A stretch of DNA of 64,000 bases from Lumbricus terrestris (taxonomy: Eukaryota; Annelida; Clitellata; Crassiclitellata; Lumbricidae): NCBI GenBank assembly GCA_949752735.1, contig OX457053.1, positions 27,936,997 to 28,000,996 on the forward strand. Direction: 5' to 3'. The first letter of the stretch is position 1. Every line of letters begins with the position of its first letter. Below, piece by piece: positions 28,501 through 38,290 of this stretch. A program made the position numbers and the translations under genes. Below the pieces are notes generated by a model. It saw only the letters and a program-made list of their open reading frames with translations. It did not search any database and had not been told where the DNA came from.

Positions 28501-31500
28501 TTCTTGCAAAAATTCCGACCTCTTGCAATCATCTTCAGATTAAGTGAGCGTGTGAGGGAGACGTCAGGTATCACATTTCCATAGAGATTTCATCATTTGA
28601 TATGACCAAAGTGAAGATATGTGACTTTCTCTATATCTGTTTCCATAGTGATCCGAATCGATTTGAGCCTAATTCTGTTGTGGAATTACGCAGTGATCAT
28701 CAAAGATAAGGAGGAAATACATCCCTAGTCATCACTAGGCCTTACCTACCTATCTAATATGTAATTTTGAAACGATTCCCGCATAGTCAAAATTTCGTCA
28801 TATTTTCAAGAAAAACCTTGATGGTTAGTCCATTGGGTTTTTCTTGCAAAAATTTCGACCGCTTGCAATCACCTTCAGATTAATCTCACATTTCCATAGA
28901 GATTTCGTCATTTTATATGACCAGAGTGAAGATATATGACTTTCTCTATATCTGTTTCCATATTGATTCGAATCGATATGAGCCTAACTCTATTCTCGAA
29001 TTATGCAGTAATCATCAAAGATGAGGGGGAAGTACATCCCTAGTCATCACTAGGCCTACGCTACCTATCTAATATGTAATTTTGAAACGATTCCCGCATA
29101 GTCAAAATTTCGTCATATTTTCAAGAAAACCTTGATCATTGGTTTTTTCTTGCAAAAATTTCGACCGCTTGCAATCATCTTCAGATTAAGTGAGCGTGTG
29201 AGAGAGACGTCAGGTATCACATTTCCATAGAGACTTCGTCATTTGATATGACCAGAGTGAAGATATATGACTTTCTCTATATCTTTTTCCATATTGATTG
29301 AGCCTAACTCTATATTCTCGAATTATGCAGTGATCATCAAAGATGAGGGGGAAGTACATCCCTAGTCATCACTGGGCCTACCCTACCTATCTAATATGTA
29401 ATTTTGAAACGATTCCTGCATAGTCAAAATTTCGTCATATTTTCAAGCAAAAACCTTGATGGTTAGTCCATTTGTTTTTTTCTTGCAAAAATTCCGACCT
29501 CTTGCAATCATCTTCAGATTAAGTGAGCGTGTGAGGGAGACGTCAGGTATCACATTTCCATAGAGATTTCATCATTTGATATGACCAGAGTGAAGATATG
29601 TGACTTTATCTATATCTGTTTCCATAGTGATCCGAATCGATTTGAGCCTAATTCTGTTGTGGAATTACGCAGTGATCATCAAAGATAAGGAGGAAATACA
29701 TCCCTAGTCATCACTAGGCCTTACCTACCTATCTAATATGTAATTTTGAAACGATTCCCGCATAGTCAAAATTTCGTCATATTTTCAAAAAAAAACCTTG
29801 ATGGTTAGTCCATTTGGTTTTTTCTTGCAAAAATTTCGACCGCTTGCAATCATCTTCAGATTAATCTCACATTTCCATAGAGATTTCGTCATTTGATATG
29901 ACCAGAGTGAAGATATATGACTTTCTCTATATCTGTTTCCATATTGATTCGAGTCGATATGAGCCTAACTCTATTCTCGAATTATGCAGTAATCATCAAA
30001 GATGAGGGGGAAGTACATCCCTAGTCATCACTAGGCCTACCCTACCTATCTAATATGTAATTTTGAAACGATTCCTGCATAGTCAAAATTTCGTCATATT
30101 TTCAAGAATGCCTTGGTTTTTTCTTGCAAAAATGTCGACCTCCTCCAATCAGCTTCAGATTAAGTGAGCGTGTGAGGGAGACGTCAGGTATCACATTTCC
30201 AAAGAGATTTCGTCATTTGATATGACCAGAATGAAGATATGTGACTTTCTCTATATCTGTTTCCATAGTGATCCGAATCGATCTGAGCCTAACTCTGTTG
30301 TGGAATTGCGCAGTGATCATCAAAGATAAGGGGAAAATACATCCCTAGTCATTACTAGACCTACCCTACCTATCTAATATGTAATTTTCAAACGATTCCC
30401 GCATAGTCAAAATTTCGTCATATTTTCAAGAAAACCTTGATGGTTAGTTCATTGGTTTTATTTGGCCAAAATTTCGACCTCTTGCAATCATCTTCAGATT
30501 AAGTGAGCGTGTGAGGGAGACGTCAGGTATCACATTTCCATAGAGATTTCGTCATTTGATATGACCAGAGAGAAGATATATGACTTTCTCTATATCTTTT
30601 TCCATATTGATTCGAATCGATATGAGCCTAACTGTATTCTCAAATTATGCAGTGATCATCAAAGATGAGGGGGAAGTACATCCCTAGTCATCACTAGGCC
30701 TACCCTACCTATCTAATATGTAATTTTGAAAGGATTCCTGCATAGTCAAAATTTCGTCATATTTTCAAGCAAAAACCTTGATGGTTAGTCCATTTGGTTT
30801 TTTCTTGCAAAAATTCCGACCTCTTGCAATCATCTTCAGATTAAGTGAGCGTGTGAGGGAGACGTCAGGTATCACATTTCCATAGAGATTTCGTCATTTG
30901 ATATGACCAGAGTGAAGATATGTGACTTTATCTATATCTGTTTCCATAGTGATCCGAATCGATTTGAGCCTAATTCTGTTGTGGAATTACGCAGTGATCA
31001 TCAAAGATAAGGAGGAAATACATCCCAAGTCATCACTAGGCCTTACCTACCTATCTAATATGTAATTTTGAAACGATTCCCGCATAGTCAAAATTTCGTC
31101 ATATTTTCAAGAAAACCTTGAACCTTCATTGGTGTTTTTCTTGCAAAAATGTCGACCTCTTGCAATCATCTTCAGATTAAGTGAGCGTGTGAGGGAGACG
31201 TCAGGTATCACATTTCCAAAGAGATTTCGTCATTTGATATGACCAGAGTGAAGATATATGACTTTCTCTATATCTGTTTCCATATTGATTCGAATCGATA
31301 TGAGCCTAACTCTATTCTCGAATTATGCAGTAATCATCAAAGATGAGGGGGAAGTACATCCCTAGTCATCACTAGGCCTACGCTACCTATCTAATATGTA
31401 ATTTTGAAACGATTCCTGCATAGTCAAAATTTCGTCATATTTTCAAGAAAACCTTGATCATTGGTTTTTTCTTGCAAAAATTTCGACCGCTTGCAATCAT

Positions 31501-32450
31501 CTTCAGATTAAGTGAGCGTATGAGAGAGACGTCAGGTATCACATTTCCATAGAGATTTCGTCATTTGATATGACCAGAGTGAAGATATATGACTTTCTCT
31601 ATATCTTTTTCCATATTGATTCGAATCGATATGAGCCTAACTCTATTCTCGAATTATGCAGTGATCATCAAAGATGAGGGGGAAGTACATCCCTAGTCAT
31701 CACTAGGCCTACCCTACCTATCTAATATGTAATTTTGAAACGATTCCCGCATAGTCAAAATTTCGTCATATTTTCAAGAAAACCTTGAACCTTCATTGGT
31801 TTTTTCTTGCAAAAATTTCGACCTCTTGCAATCATCTTCAGATTAAGTTGAGCGTGTGAGGGAGACGTCAGGTATCACAATTAAAAAGAGATTTCGTCAT
31901 TTGATATGACCAGAATGAAGATATGTGACTTTCTCTATATCTGTTTCCATAGTGATCCGAATCGATCTGAGCCTAACTCTATTCTCGAATTATGCAGTGA
32001 TCATCAAAGATGAGGGGGAAGTACATCCCTAGTCATCACTAGGCCTACCCTACCTATCTAATATGTAATTTTGAAACGATTCCTGCATAGTCAAAATTTC
32101 GTCATATTTTCAAGAAAGCCTTGATGGTTAGTCCATTGGTTTTTTCTTGCATAAATTTCGACCTCTTCCAAACATCTTCATGTAAGTTGAGCGTGTGAGG
32201 GAGACGTCATGTATCACAATTAAAAAGAGATTTTGTCATTTGATATGACCAGAATGAAGATATGTGACTTTCTCTATATCTGTTTCCATAGTGATCCGAA
32301 TAGCTTTGAGCCAAGCTCTATTGTGGAATTGCGCAGTGATCATCAAAGATAAGGAGGAAATACATCCCTAGTCATTACTAGACCTACCCTACCTATCTAA
32401 TATGTAATTTTGAAACGATTCCTGCATAGTCAAAATTTCGTCATATTTTC
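22531..32450. repeat. Shuffled satellite block without clear long register
   Basis: The same monomer types continue but in changed order, with more private substitutions and small deletions. A deletion variant (CAGATTAATCTCACATTTCC, about 25 bp shorter than normal) occurs near 24,893, 28,879 and 29,859; it is also present at 2,401 and 10,935 in the 8.5-kb repeats. I did not find a constant higher-order period here. Confidence 0.7.
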
Positions 32451-33225
32451 AAGAAAACCAGTGATTTTTTCGTGCAAAATTTTTGACCTTTTCCAAAGAT
32501 CGTAATATCAAGTGAGATTGTGAGGGAGGTGTTAGGTATCACAATACCGCTGAGATTTCGTCATTTGTTAAGCACAGAATGAAGATATACGACATTTATC
32601 AGCACCGGTTTCCATGGTGATCCGAGTCCCTCTGAGGTGAGCTTTATTGTAGAATTATGAAAGAATCGGCGAACAAAAGTCACAAAATCTTCCTCTGTCT
32701 TGAATTACTCTTGCTTACCTACCAAAATATCTAATTTTAATTCGATTCATGCACACTAGAAATTTCTTCATTTTTTCAAGAAAACCTTGATGGTCTAGTG
32801 GTTTTTTCTTGCCAAAAATTTGACCTTTTCCAAAGATTGTAATATCAAGTGAGATTGTGAGGGAGGTGTTGGGTATCACAATACCGCTGAGATTTCGTCA
32901 TTTGATATGCACAGAATGAAGATATACGACATTTTTCCACACCGGTTTCCATGGTGATCAGAGTCACTTTGAAGTGAGTTTCATTTTAGAATTATGAAAA
33001 AATCAACGAAGAAAAGCCACAAAATGTTCCTCTCTCTTGTATTACTATTGTCTATCTACCTAAATATGTAATTTTAAATCGATTCCAGCATATGCCAGAA
33101 ATTTCTTAATTTTTTTTCAAGAAAACCTTGACCAGCGTGTTTTTCTTGCAAAAAAATTTGACCTTTTCCAACAATCGTTATACATGTATCAAGTGAGCTT
33201 CTGCGGAAGGTGTTAGGTGTTAGAA
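32451..33225. repeat. Diverged satellite monomers at the array edge
   Basis: About two monomers are recognisable but much changed: GTGAGGGAGGTGTTAGGTATC replaces GTGAGGGAGACGTCAGGTATC, and AGAATGAAGATATACGACAT replaces GAATGAAGATATGTGACTTT. Similarity fades near 33,225. Higher divergence at an array edge is the usual pattern, because homogenisation by unequal exchange is weakest there. Confidence 0.88.
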
Positions 33226-33707
33226 CCGTTGTTTTTATTCAAGTCAACTTTTTGCCCCGCTAGATTCGGAAAGCAGTACCATAGAAATGAGTGAATAACG
33301 AGTAGTGTCGATCCTAGGCCCAAGTGCCGCCCAACTAGATGTGGGCCTACAAGCCTCAGCATCTGTATTCAGGCACATAGGCTACGACAGAGCCTAAATG
33401 CCTAGGCCTATATAATTGTATATACGAACCATAGTGACCCGAGCTAACACTACGGAATGTGCACTCGCATAATACTCGTTTAGAACTCGTTTAAAGATGG
33501 GCTTCGTCTAGTCCTATAATATATAGCTAGGCATACCTACACGAGTTACGTGAGAGCTGATGATGAACTCGACTTTGATGCAGTCATAGCTAGGTCAACG
33601 ATACACGCAGATGTTAGCAGCATATCTTTTGCTACAGCTGTTGACATGCATTTTTATAATACCGGCAGAACTTGCCTTGCCCCGAAGCAACCTATTTAGC
33701 CATAGCT

Positions 33708-33809
33708 ATATGTTTACATGACGCGAGACAGACTCAGACAGAGAGTGGCGCGTCGGACCCCTACGGGCATTTAGCCCAAGGATTTTGATGATGATGATGA
33801 TATGTTTAC
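33708..33809 (+). mobile_element. 82-bp insertion flanked by 10-bp direct repeats
   Basis: ATATGTTTAC is present at 33,708-33,717 and again at 33,800-33,809. The 82 bp between them include a small hairpin (GGGC-ATTTA-GCCC) followed by a (GAT)n tail. Hairpin plus simple-repeat tail plus target duplication is what a short, 5'-truncated non-LTR retroelement looks like. The family is not identified. Confidence 0.5.
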
Positions 33810-34261
33810 GTAAGACTAGCCTATAAGCCCTATAGCTAGGCCTATCATAAAAATTATGCATGGTTCTTTGGTTCGGAACTATAGCCCCAAAACACGTATA
33901 CGGTTCATCTTTAAACTCAAACTTTCATGACTTTCATCACCAGCTAGCTGCATGATCTGATGTGAGACAAAAGCGGTTCCTGATATAGGCCTACAGCCTA
34001 CTCACATTCTAATGACGGAACATCGAGTCGAAATTTCAAGTACAATTAAAGGACTGCAGCATTTAATTCGAAACATTATCTCAGTAGGCCTAATGGGAAA
34101 ATACAGTCAAAAATATGATCACAGGGTAGGGCTATATACGCTGGTATACAGCTAGCGCTAGTGTGTAGGCTTAGCCTACTCACCGTATGCAAATAATTAT
34201 ATGTATAATAATAATAGGCCTATATGGGAAGACAGACCTGTGGACATTCATGCAGAACATT

Positions 34262-34335
34262 AAGTTATATAGCGCCCCTTCTAGAAACTAAGTTATATAG
34301 CGCCCCTTCTAGAAACTACTCAGAGGCGCCCAGAG
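34262..34335 (-). repeat. Tandemly duplicated 29-bp SINE/LINE tail fragment
   Basis: AAGTTATATAGCGCCCCTTC..GAAACT occurs twice in tandem and continues into ACTCAGAGGCGCCC. In reverse complement this is the CTCTGAGTAG..GCGCTATA tail shared by the SINE and LINE copies further right, so this is a broken, locally duplicated 3' tail. Confidence 0.6.
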
Positions 34336-34860
34336 GACAGGTCTAGACAACTTGCTTATAGGCCCATCGATCCCCACTGCAGAGATTTCACCCGAAACTC
34401 AAAACAATGCTTCTTCACAGATCATAATTATATCCTGATTCTTCCACTTAATTCACCCTACCTCCCACGCCGTTACAACTTTAAACATCGTCCACCCTAT
34501 AGCCGTATAACTCTTCGACTGACTCCGGATCTTGGCCCCTGCCTATGTACTTTGTTTTGATTGAGCGCCTGTGAATAAGCTGATTCCCTCAACTTCGCTT
34601 TTGTGAGCGCTGTTACAGTAGAAGTTCCGAGTTTGCGATTACGATTACGAACTTTAGGCCTAGCGTGTAGACCTACTCGATCACCTCCAATTATTGTTGC
34701 AGTACAGCCAGGGTGAGAAATGCGGGGCTGGAGGTTTCAACCTCCAATCTTTCTTAGAGCCCTATATCAAAGTATGTTTCTGACACCCTAAATCCATGTG
34801 GATCATAGTCCAATCCCTCCCCCCGTTATTTTTCCACCGTTCTCACACGGAGTAGGCTAC

Positions 34861-35166
34861 AGCCATGGGCGGAGACCTAGGGGGGGACAGGGGGGACGGT
34901 CCCCCCCAATAAAAGTGTTGGGGGGGACGGCCCATGCATTTGTCCCCCCCAATGTTTGAGCGCCAAGCCTTTTTTGGCGACGGGAAAAAAAATTTGCGAG
35001 ATTTTGGCCGGATGACTAAAAAAAAAAAAAAAAAAGTCATCAACTTTTTTGGCGGCGAAAATAGAAATTTTTCCCGAGATTTCGCCGGTCGTCAGAAATT
35101 TTTCGGAAAATCTCGCGTCTTTCCGTCCCCCCCAATTCTCGGCCCAGGTCTCCGCCTATGGCTACA
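34861..35166. mobile_element. MITE-like element with imperfect terminal inverted repeats
   Basis: The left end AGCCATGGGCGGAGACCT and the right end (reverse complement AGCCATAGGCGGAGACCT) form inverted termini. Inside are G/C runs (GGGGGGGAC, GTCCCCCCC) and a palindromic core around a poly-A run with GATGACT..AGTCATC arms. Partial copies are seen near 39,464, 44,035 and 60,561, so it is a dispersed family. No transposase is encoded. The short open frames across it are by-products. Confidence 0.65.
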
Positions 35167-35776
35167 GCCGTGGGAAAATAGGAGCTCCCCTACTCAGCGC
35201 TTTTCACGAACGAAAGTATGACACACGGTATAAGCAGGACTCATTTATTTTTTATGAACGATTTCCCGATGAGAACCATATAACACATTAGTTTCCGGAT
35301 CTTATTTTGCTGGATCTCACTTCGGCTTCACAACCACGCCGCCATGCTCGCGTCACAATCGACCTCGGCTCATCCAAAGAACCTTGGGCTCAGGCTACCT
35401 GCTGGTGCATTAGTTGCTGCAGCTGCAGTATGTTTGGCTAAGCCATCTGTTGGGCTCGGTTTGTTTTGAATGGCTTGCTCCCTCCATACCTTCCACTCCC
35501 AAATGCGGCCCCCTCCCACAGGTCAAGGCACAAGGTTCCTGCAGGCAGCATAATAGCTAACACACAACTACAGGACCGTCGTAAATAGACAAGTAGCGTG
35601 CAGTGGGAGATAAACGCATCATCGGTCCTTGAATATCGCCAGCCTTCGATTTAATCAAGGCCTGTAGGCCTACGATAGTAGGCCGACAGTAGCCTTTTAG
35701 TAGGTATTTTTAAAACTTGTTATCTACCTTTGATAGAGCTAGATTCAGAGAGAAACGTGCTCAGATCTGAATTTAT
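35167..35776. other. Intergenic DNA, nothing recognised
   Basis: No repeat family, splice-bounded exon or convincing open frame seen. It contains scattered AGGCCTAC words near 35,660-35,690. Confidence 0.5.
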
Positions 35777-36112
35777 ATGACACATTCGGCGTTTCCACTG
35801 CTCACCCATTCGGAGCTACCACTGCTCACACATTCAGCGTCCCCACTGCTCACTCATTCGGCGATCCCACTGCTCACCCATTCAGCGTTCCCACTGCTCT
35901 TACATTCAGCGTTCCCAGTGCTCATTCAGCGTTCCCACTGCTCACCCATTCGGCGTTCTCACTGCTCACCCATTCAGCGTTCCCACTGCTCACCCATTCA
36001 GCGTTCCCACTGCTCTTACATTCAGCGTTCCCAGTGCTCATTCAGCGTTCCCACTGCTCATTCAGCGTTCCCACTGCTCATTCAGTGTTCCCACTGCTCA
36101 ACCAAACCCCTT
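35777..36112. repeat. 24-bp minisatellite (CATTCAGCGTTCCCACTGCTC)
   Basis: Units of about 24 bp, some shortened to about 18 (for example near 35,920 and 36,040-36,090), built on TTCAGCGTTCCCACTGCTC. Because 24 is a multiple of three, one frame stays open for 112 codons as a THSAFPLL repeat and then shifts. This is a repeat by-product rather than a supported gene. Confidence 0.85.
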
Positions 36113-36542
36113 TAGCCACAGTTCATGAACATAAATGATGCCCAGCACTTGCAACTACAATCTATGAACACAACAGAAGTCAGTTCATCACACAAAAATG
36201 GTCAAATCACAAGATCATAACAAACACTTGATTCTGCTGCAGCAACAAATTTAATAAAGAAACGGTATTATTAACAAAAGAAGACACAATATGAAATTAT
36301 ATACACCCTCTGTAAAACAGTTACAGCCGTAGCACTGTGGAATAAAAAAATACTCAAATAGATTCATCAACAAGGCACAAACGCCGACAGTAACTTCATT
36401 TAAAAAATAAACCATACAGATTATAAGGTAACTCATGAACAACAACATGTTGAGCTTAACGGTCATGCAAGCTGCCTGTTCCAAGCCAAAACTTTAAGTA
36501 CTTAACAATGTCATGGTTGCCAAAAAAAATTTAAAAGGCAGT
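36113..36542. other. Intergenic DNA, no gene supported
   Basis: AT-rich sequence without recognisable domains. A 77-codon minus-strand open frame is hydrophobic but has no family resemblance that I can name and no supporting splice or promoter signals. Confidence 0.4.
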
Positions 36543-36886
36543 ACTTAAACCAGTGGTTCCCAACCTTTTTTGGTTTCAGGGCCACCTTTTCTAAGTTGGA
36601 GGACATGAGAGCCACTTTTTCTTAGTTGAAGGACATTAGGGGCCACAAGGTTAAAATTTAATTAACTAAAAGCATACAAAATTGATATCAAAATAGAATT
36701 TCTTGTTATTTATAGACGGCAAAATAAAATTATTTGTAATAGAAAATTATTGTGTGTCCTATCCTGTCCAAATTGTCAATTTTTCATATATTTTTGTTAA
36801 TTCTTTGAGAGATGAGGGCCAATTTTTTTAGCCTGGCAGGCCACTTTTGGCCCGCGGGCCATGGGTTGGGAACCACTGACTTAAAC
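36543..36886. mobile_element. Complete non-autonomous hAT-type MITE (328 bp) with 8-bp target duplication
   Basis: The element (36,551-36,878) starts CAGTGGTTCCCAACC and ends with its exact reverse complement GGTTGGGAACCACTG. It is flanked on both sides by ACTTAAAC (36,543-36,550 and 36,879-36,886), a perfect 8-bp target-site duplication. CAGTGGTTC.CAACC termini with 8-bp duplications are characteristic of the hAT superfamily (MER5/Charlie-like termini). There is no transposase, so it must have been mobilised in trans. A second, end-damaged copy lies at about 48,563-48,875. Confidence 0.92.
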
Positions 36887-37288
36887 GAACAACGAAATGC
36901 CTAGATAGAATTCTGGAATGGAGAGGCACAAGAGAAACTCAAGAAGCCTTGGAATAATTGCTGTATAAAGGAAAATTGATTCTTTTGACACATTTTTAAA
37001 ACAAGCAACAAAAGAGAAAAGATCTCTTATCTCTTTGGAATATAGTGCTTTGGAAGCAGTGCTACATGTAAATTTCCAATTGCAATCACAATATACAACG
37101 AAAACTTTTACACAGTATGCAATACACAATACTAATAGTGTCATACTCCTTTGGTCCAAAATCAATGAAAAGGCAGCAGTTGGTAGATATAAGCCCATAG
37201 TAATTACAGTCAATAGTGGTCTAAGAAGATATTCAATTCCCACATTCTATAAGAAATCTGAAGATGCACACTGCACATTGTAAATCAT
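36887..37288. other. Intergenic DNA, no gene supported
   Basis: A 120-codon minus-strand frame and an 82-codon plus-strand frame overlap here. Neither has recognisable motifs. The minus one is rich in hydrophobic residues, as random AT-rich reading often is. I do not call a gene. Confidence 0.4.
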
Positions 37289-37520
37289 ACCAAGGACCAA
37301 TAACACACATGTCAAGGACCAATAACACACATGCCAAGGACCAATAACACACATGACAAGGACCAATAACACACATGCCAAGGACCAATAACACACATGC
37401 CAAGGACCAATAACAAACATGCCAAGGACCAATAAAAACATACCAAGGACCAATAACACACATACCAAGGACCAATAACACACATTCCAAGGACCGATAA
37501 CACACATGCCAATGACCAAT
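37289..37520. repeat. 22-bp minisatellite, about ten units
   Basis: Unit CAAGGACCAATAACACACATGC repeated about ten times with a few substitutions (TGTC, GACA, TACC in place of TGCC). The unit is not a multiple of three and lacks stops on the minus strand, so all three minus frames stay open together with the same WSLACVLLVLGMCVIGP-type repeat. That is diagnostic of a non-coding repeat. Confidence 0.9.
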
Positions 37521-38104
37521 TAATACAAAATGCCTGGAAAGTTCTTGCAGTTTAACTTTGTATGACTAGTTTGATTGCAGCACTTTGGCACACATCAGTC
37601 AGACATGAAATCGCATCTTTGCATAGCAAATGCATTGAGCTTATGATATTTACGAACATTTGCATGGAAGTACATTGCCCATGGTGAGCAAAACATCGCA
37701 TTTAATATTGGGCATAAAAATTTAAGCCGGGCAACATCTTTAGCAAGAATGAAACTGGATACACATTATACAATCGTTCGAAATAGTTACCAATTCTCTG
37801 TAAAAAGAAGAATGCAAGCCTTCTCACAGAAATAATTATTATAGCACCAGAAGAGGATACGACAAGATACAGATACTTATTATTTGACACTGATACGTGC
37901 ATTCACAACGTACTAGCGTACAAGACTTCTTACTGTGCAGTTCTTGACCAAATGTGCAGTTTTATATGAATTTGTGCTGTTTTAAAAGCACTTCTGGGCA
38001 GCTATATATAGTAAAAAAGGTCACTGTCCTTTGACTGGGAGTAATTTACTATGGAGGATGGGAAGAGAAGCAAGAGGTTGCTAATGTAATCCTTTAGTCA
38101 TCAT
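37521..38104. other. Intergenic DNA, nothing recognised
   Basis: No recognisable repeat family or exon. It ends in a CATT microsatellite that belongs to the following LINE tail. Confidence 0.45.
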
Positions 38105-38290
38105 TCATTCATTCATTCATTCAAGAATTTATATGGCGCTTCTTCAAGGGGACTACTCAGAAGCACTCCCGACTCTAGCACGGCAAAAAAGGACAGTTTT
38201 GAGTTTAATAAAAAATGTTTCAGTAATAACCCCAGCAAGTAGACGTAGCTCCTGTGGGAGCCCATTCCAGACCACTGGGCCAATCATCAA
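38105..38290 (-). mobile_element. 3' end of a non-LTR retrotransposon (LINE) with intact ORF2 C-terminus
   Basis: Read on the minus strand, the frame ending at the TAG at 38,153-38,155 gives VWNGLPQELRLL, then FFIKLKTVLF and VGSASE, then stop. The WN-LP--LR followed by FK--LKT-LF pattern is the conserved C-terminus of ORF2 proteins of CR1/L2-type LINEs. The 3' tail reads GCGCCATATAAATTC followed by a (GAAT)n tail. Only the last about 45 codons and the tail remain (5' truncation, usual for LINEs). A sister copy lies at 50,238-50,600. Confidence 0.75.

Larger units (their letters stand above)
1..33225. repeat. ~340-bp satellite DNA array with higher-order structure
   Basis: The whole stretch is head-to-tail copies of one monomer of about 330-345 bp. 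Landmarks recurring once per monomer are GAGGGAGACGTCAGGTATC, TGATCATCAAAGAT, CCTAGTCATCACTAGG and TTTCGTCATTTGATATGACC. Two main monomer types alternate irregularly: one with GTGATCCGAATCGAT and TCTGTTGTGGAATT, the other with TTGATTCGAATCGATATG and CTATTCTCGAATTATGC. About 97 monomers are present. The array begins inside a monomer, so the left edge is beyond the window. I see no open frame of 60 codons on either strand. Such arrays are typical of centromeric or pericentromeric heterochromatin; the location is inference. Confidence 0.97.
33226..34850. other. Non-satellite intergenic DNA, no gene recognised
   Basis: Single-copy-looking sequence with several TAGGCCTA words. It holds a small insertion with target duplication (33,708-33,809) and a duplicated SINE/LINE tail (34,262-34,330). 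I see no exon-like open frame or splice pair that I can support. Confidence 0.6.

Noticed and set aside
1..33225. CRISPR-like regular repeats
   Set aside because: Monomers are 340 bp, contiguous with no spacers, and the DNA is eukaryotic. The 34-bp array at 52.2-53.1 kb also has no spacers.
35777..36115. 112-codon THSAFPLL-repeat protein
   Set aside because: 24-bp minisatellite; the frame shifts where units are shortened and no signal of a gene surrounds it.
36881..37243. 120-codon hydrophobic minus-strand frame downstream of the receptor
   Set aside because: No recognisable motif, no splice or promoter support, overlapped by a frame on the other strand; likely chance.
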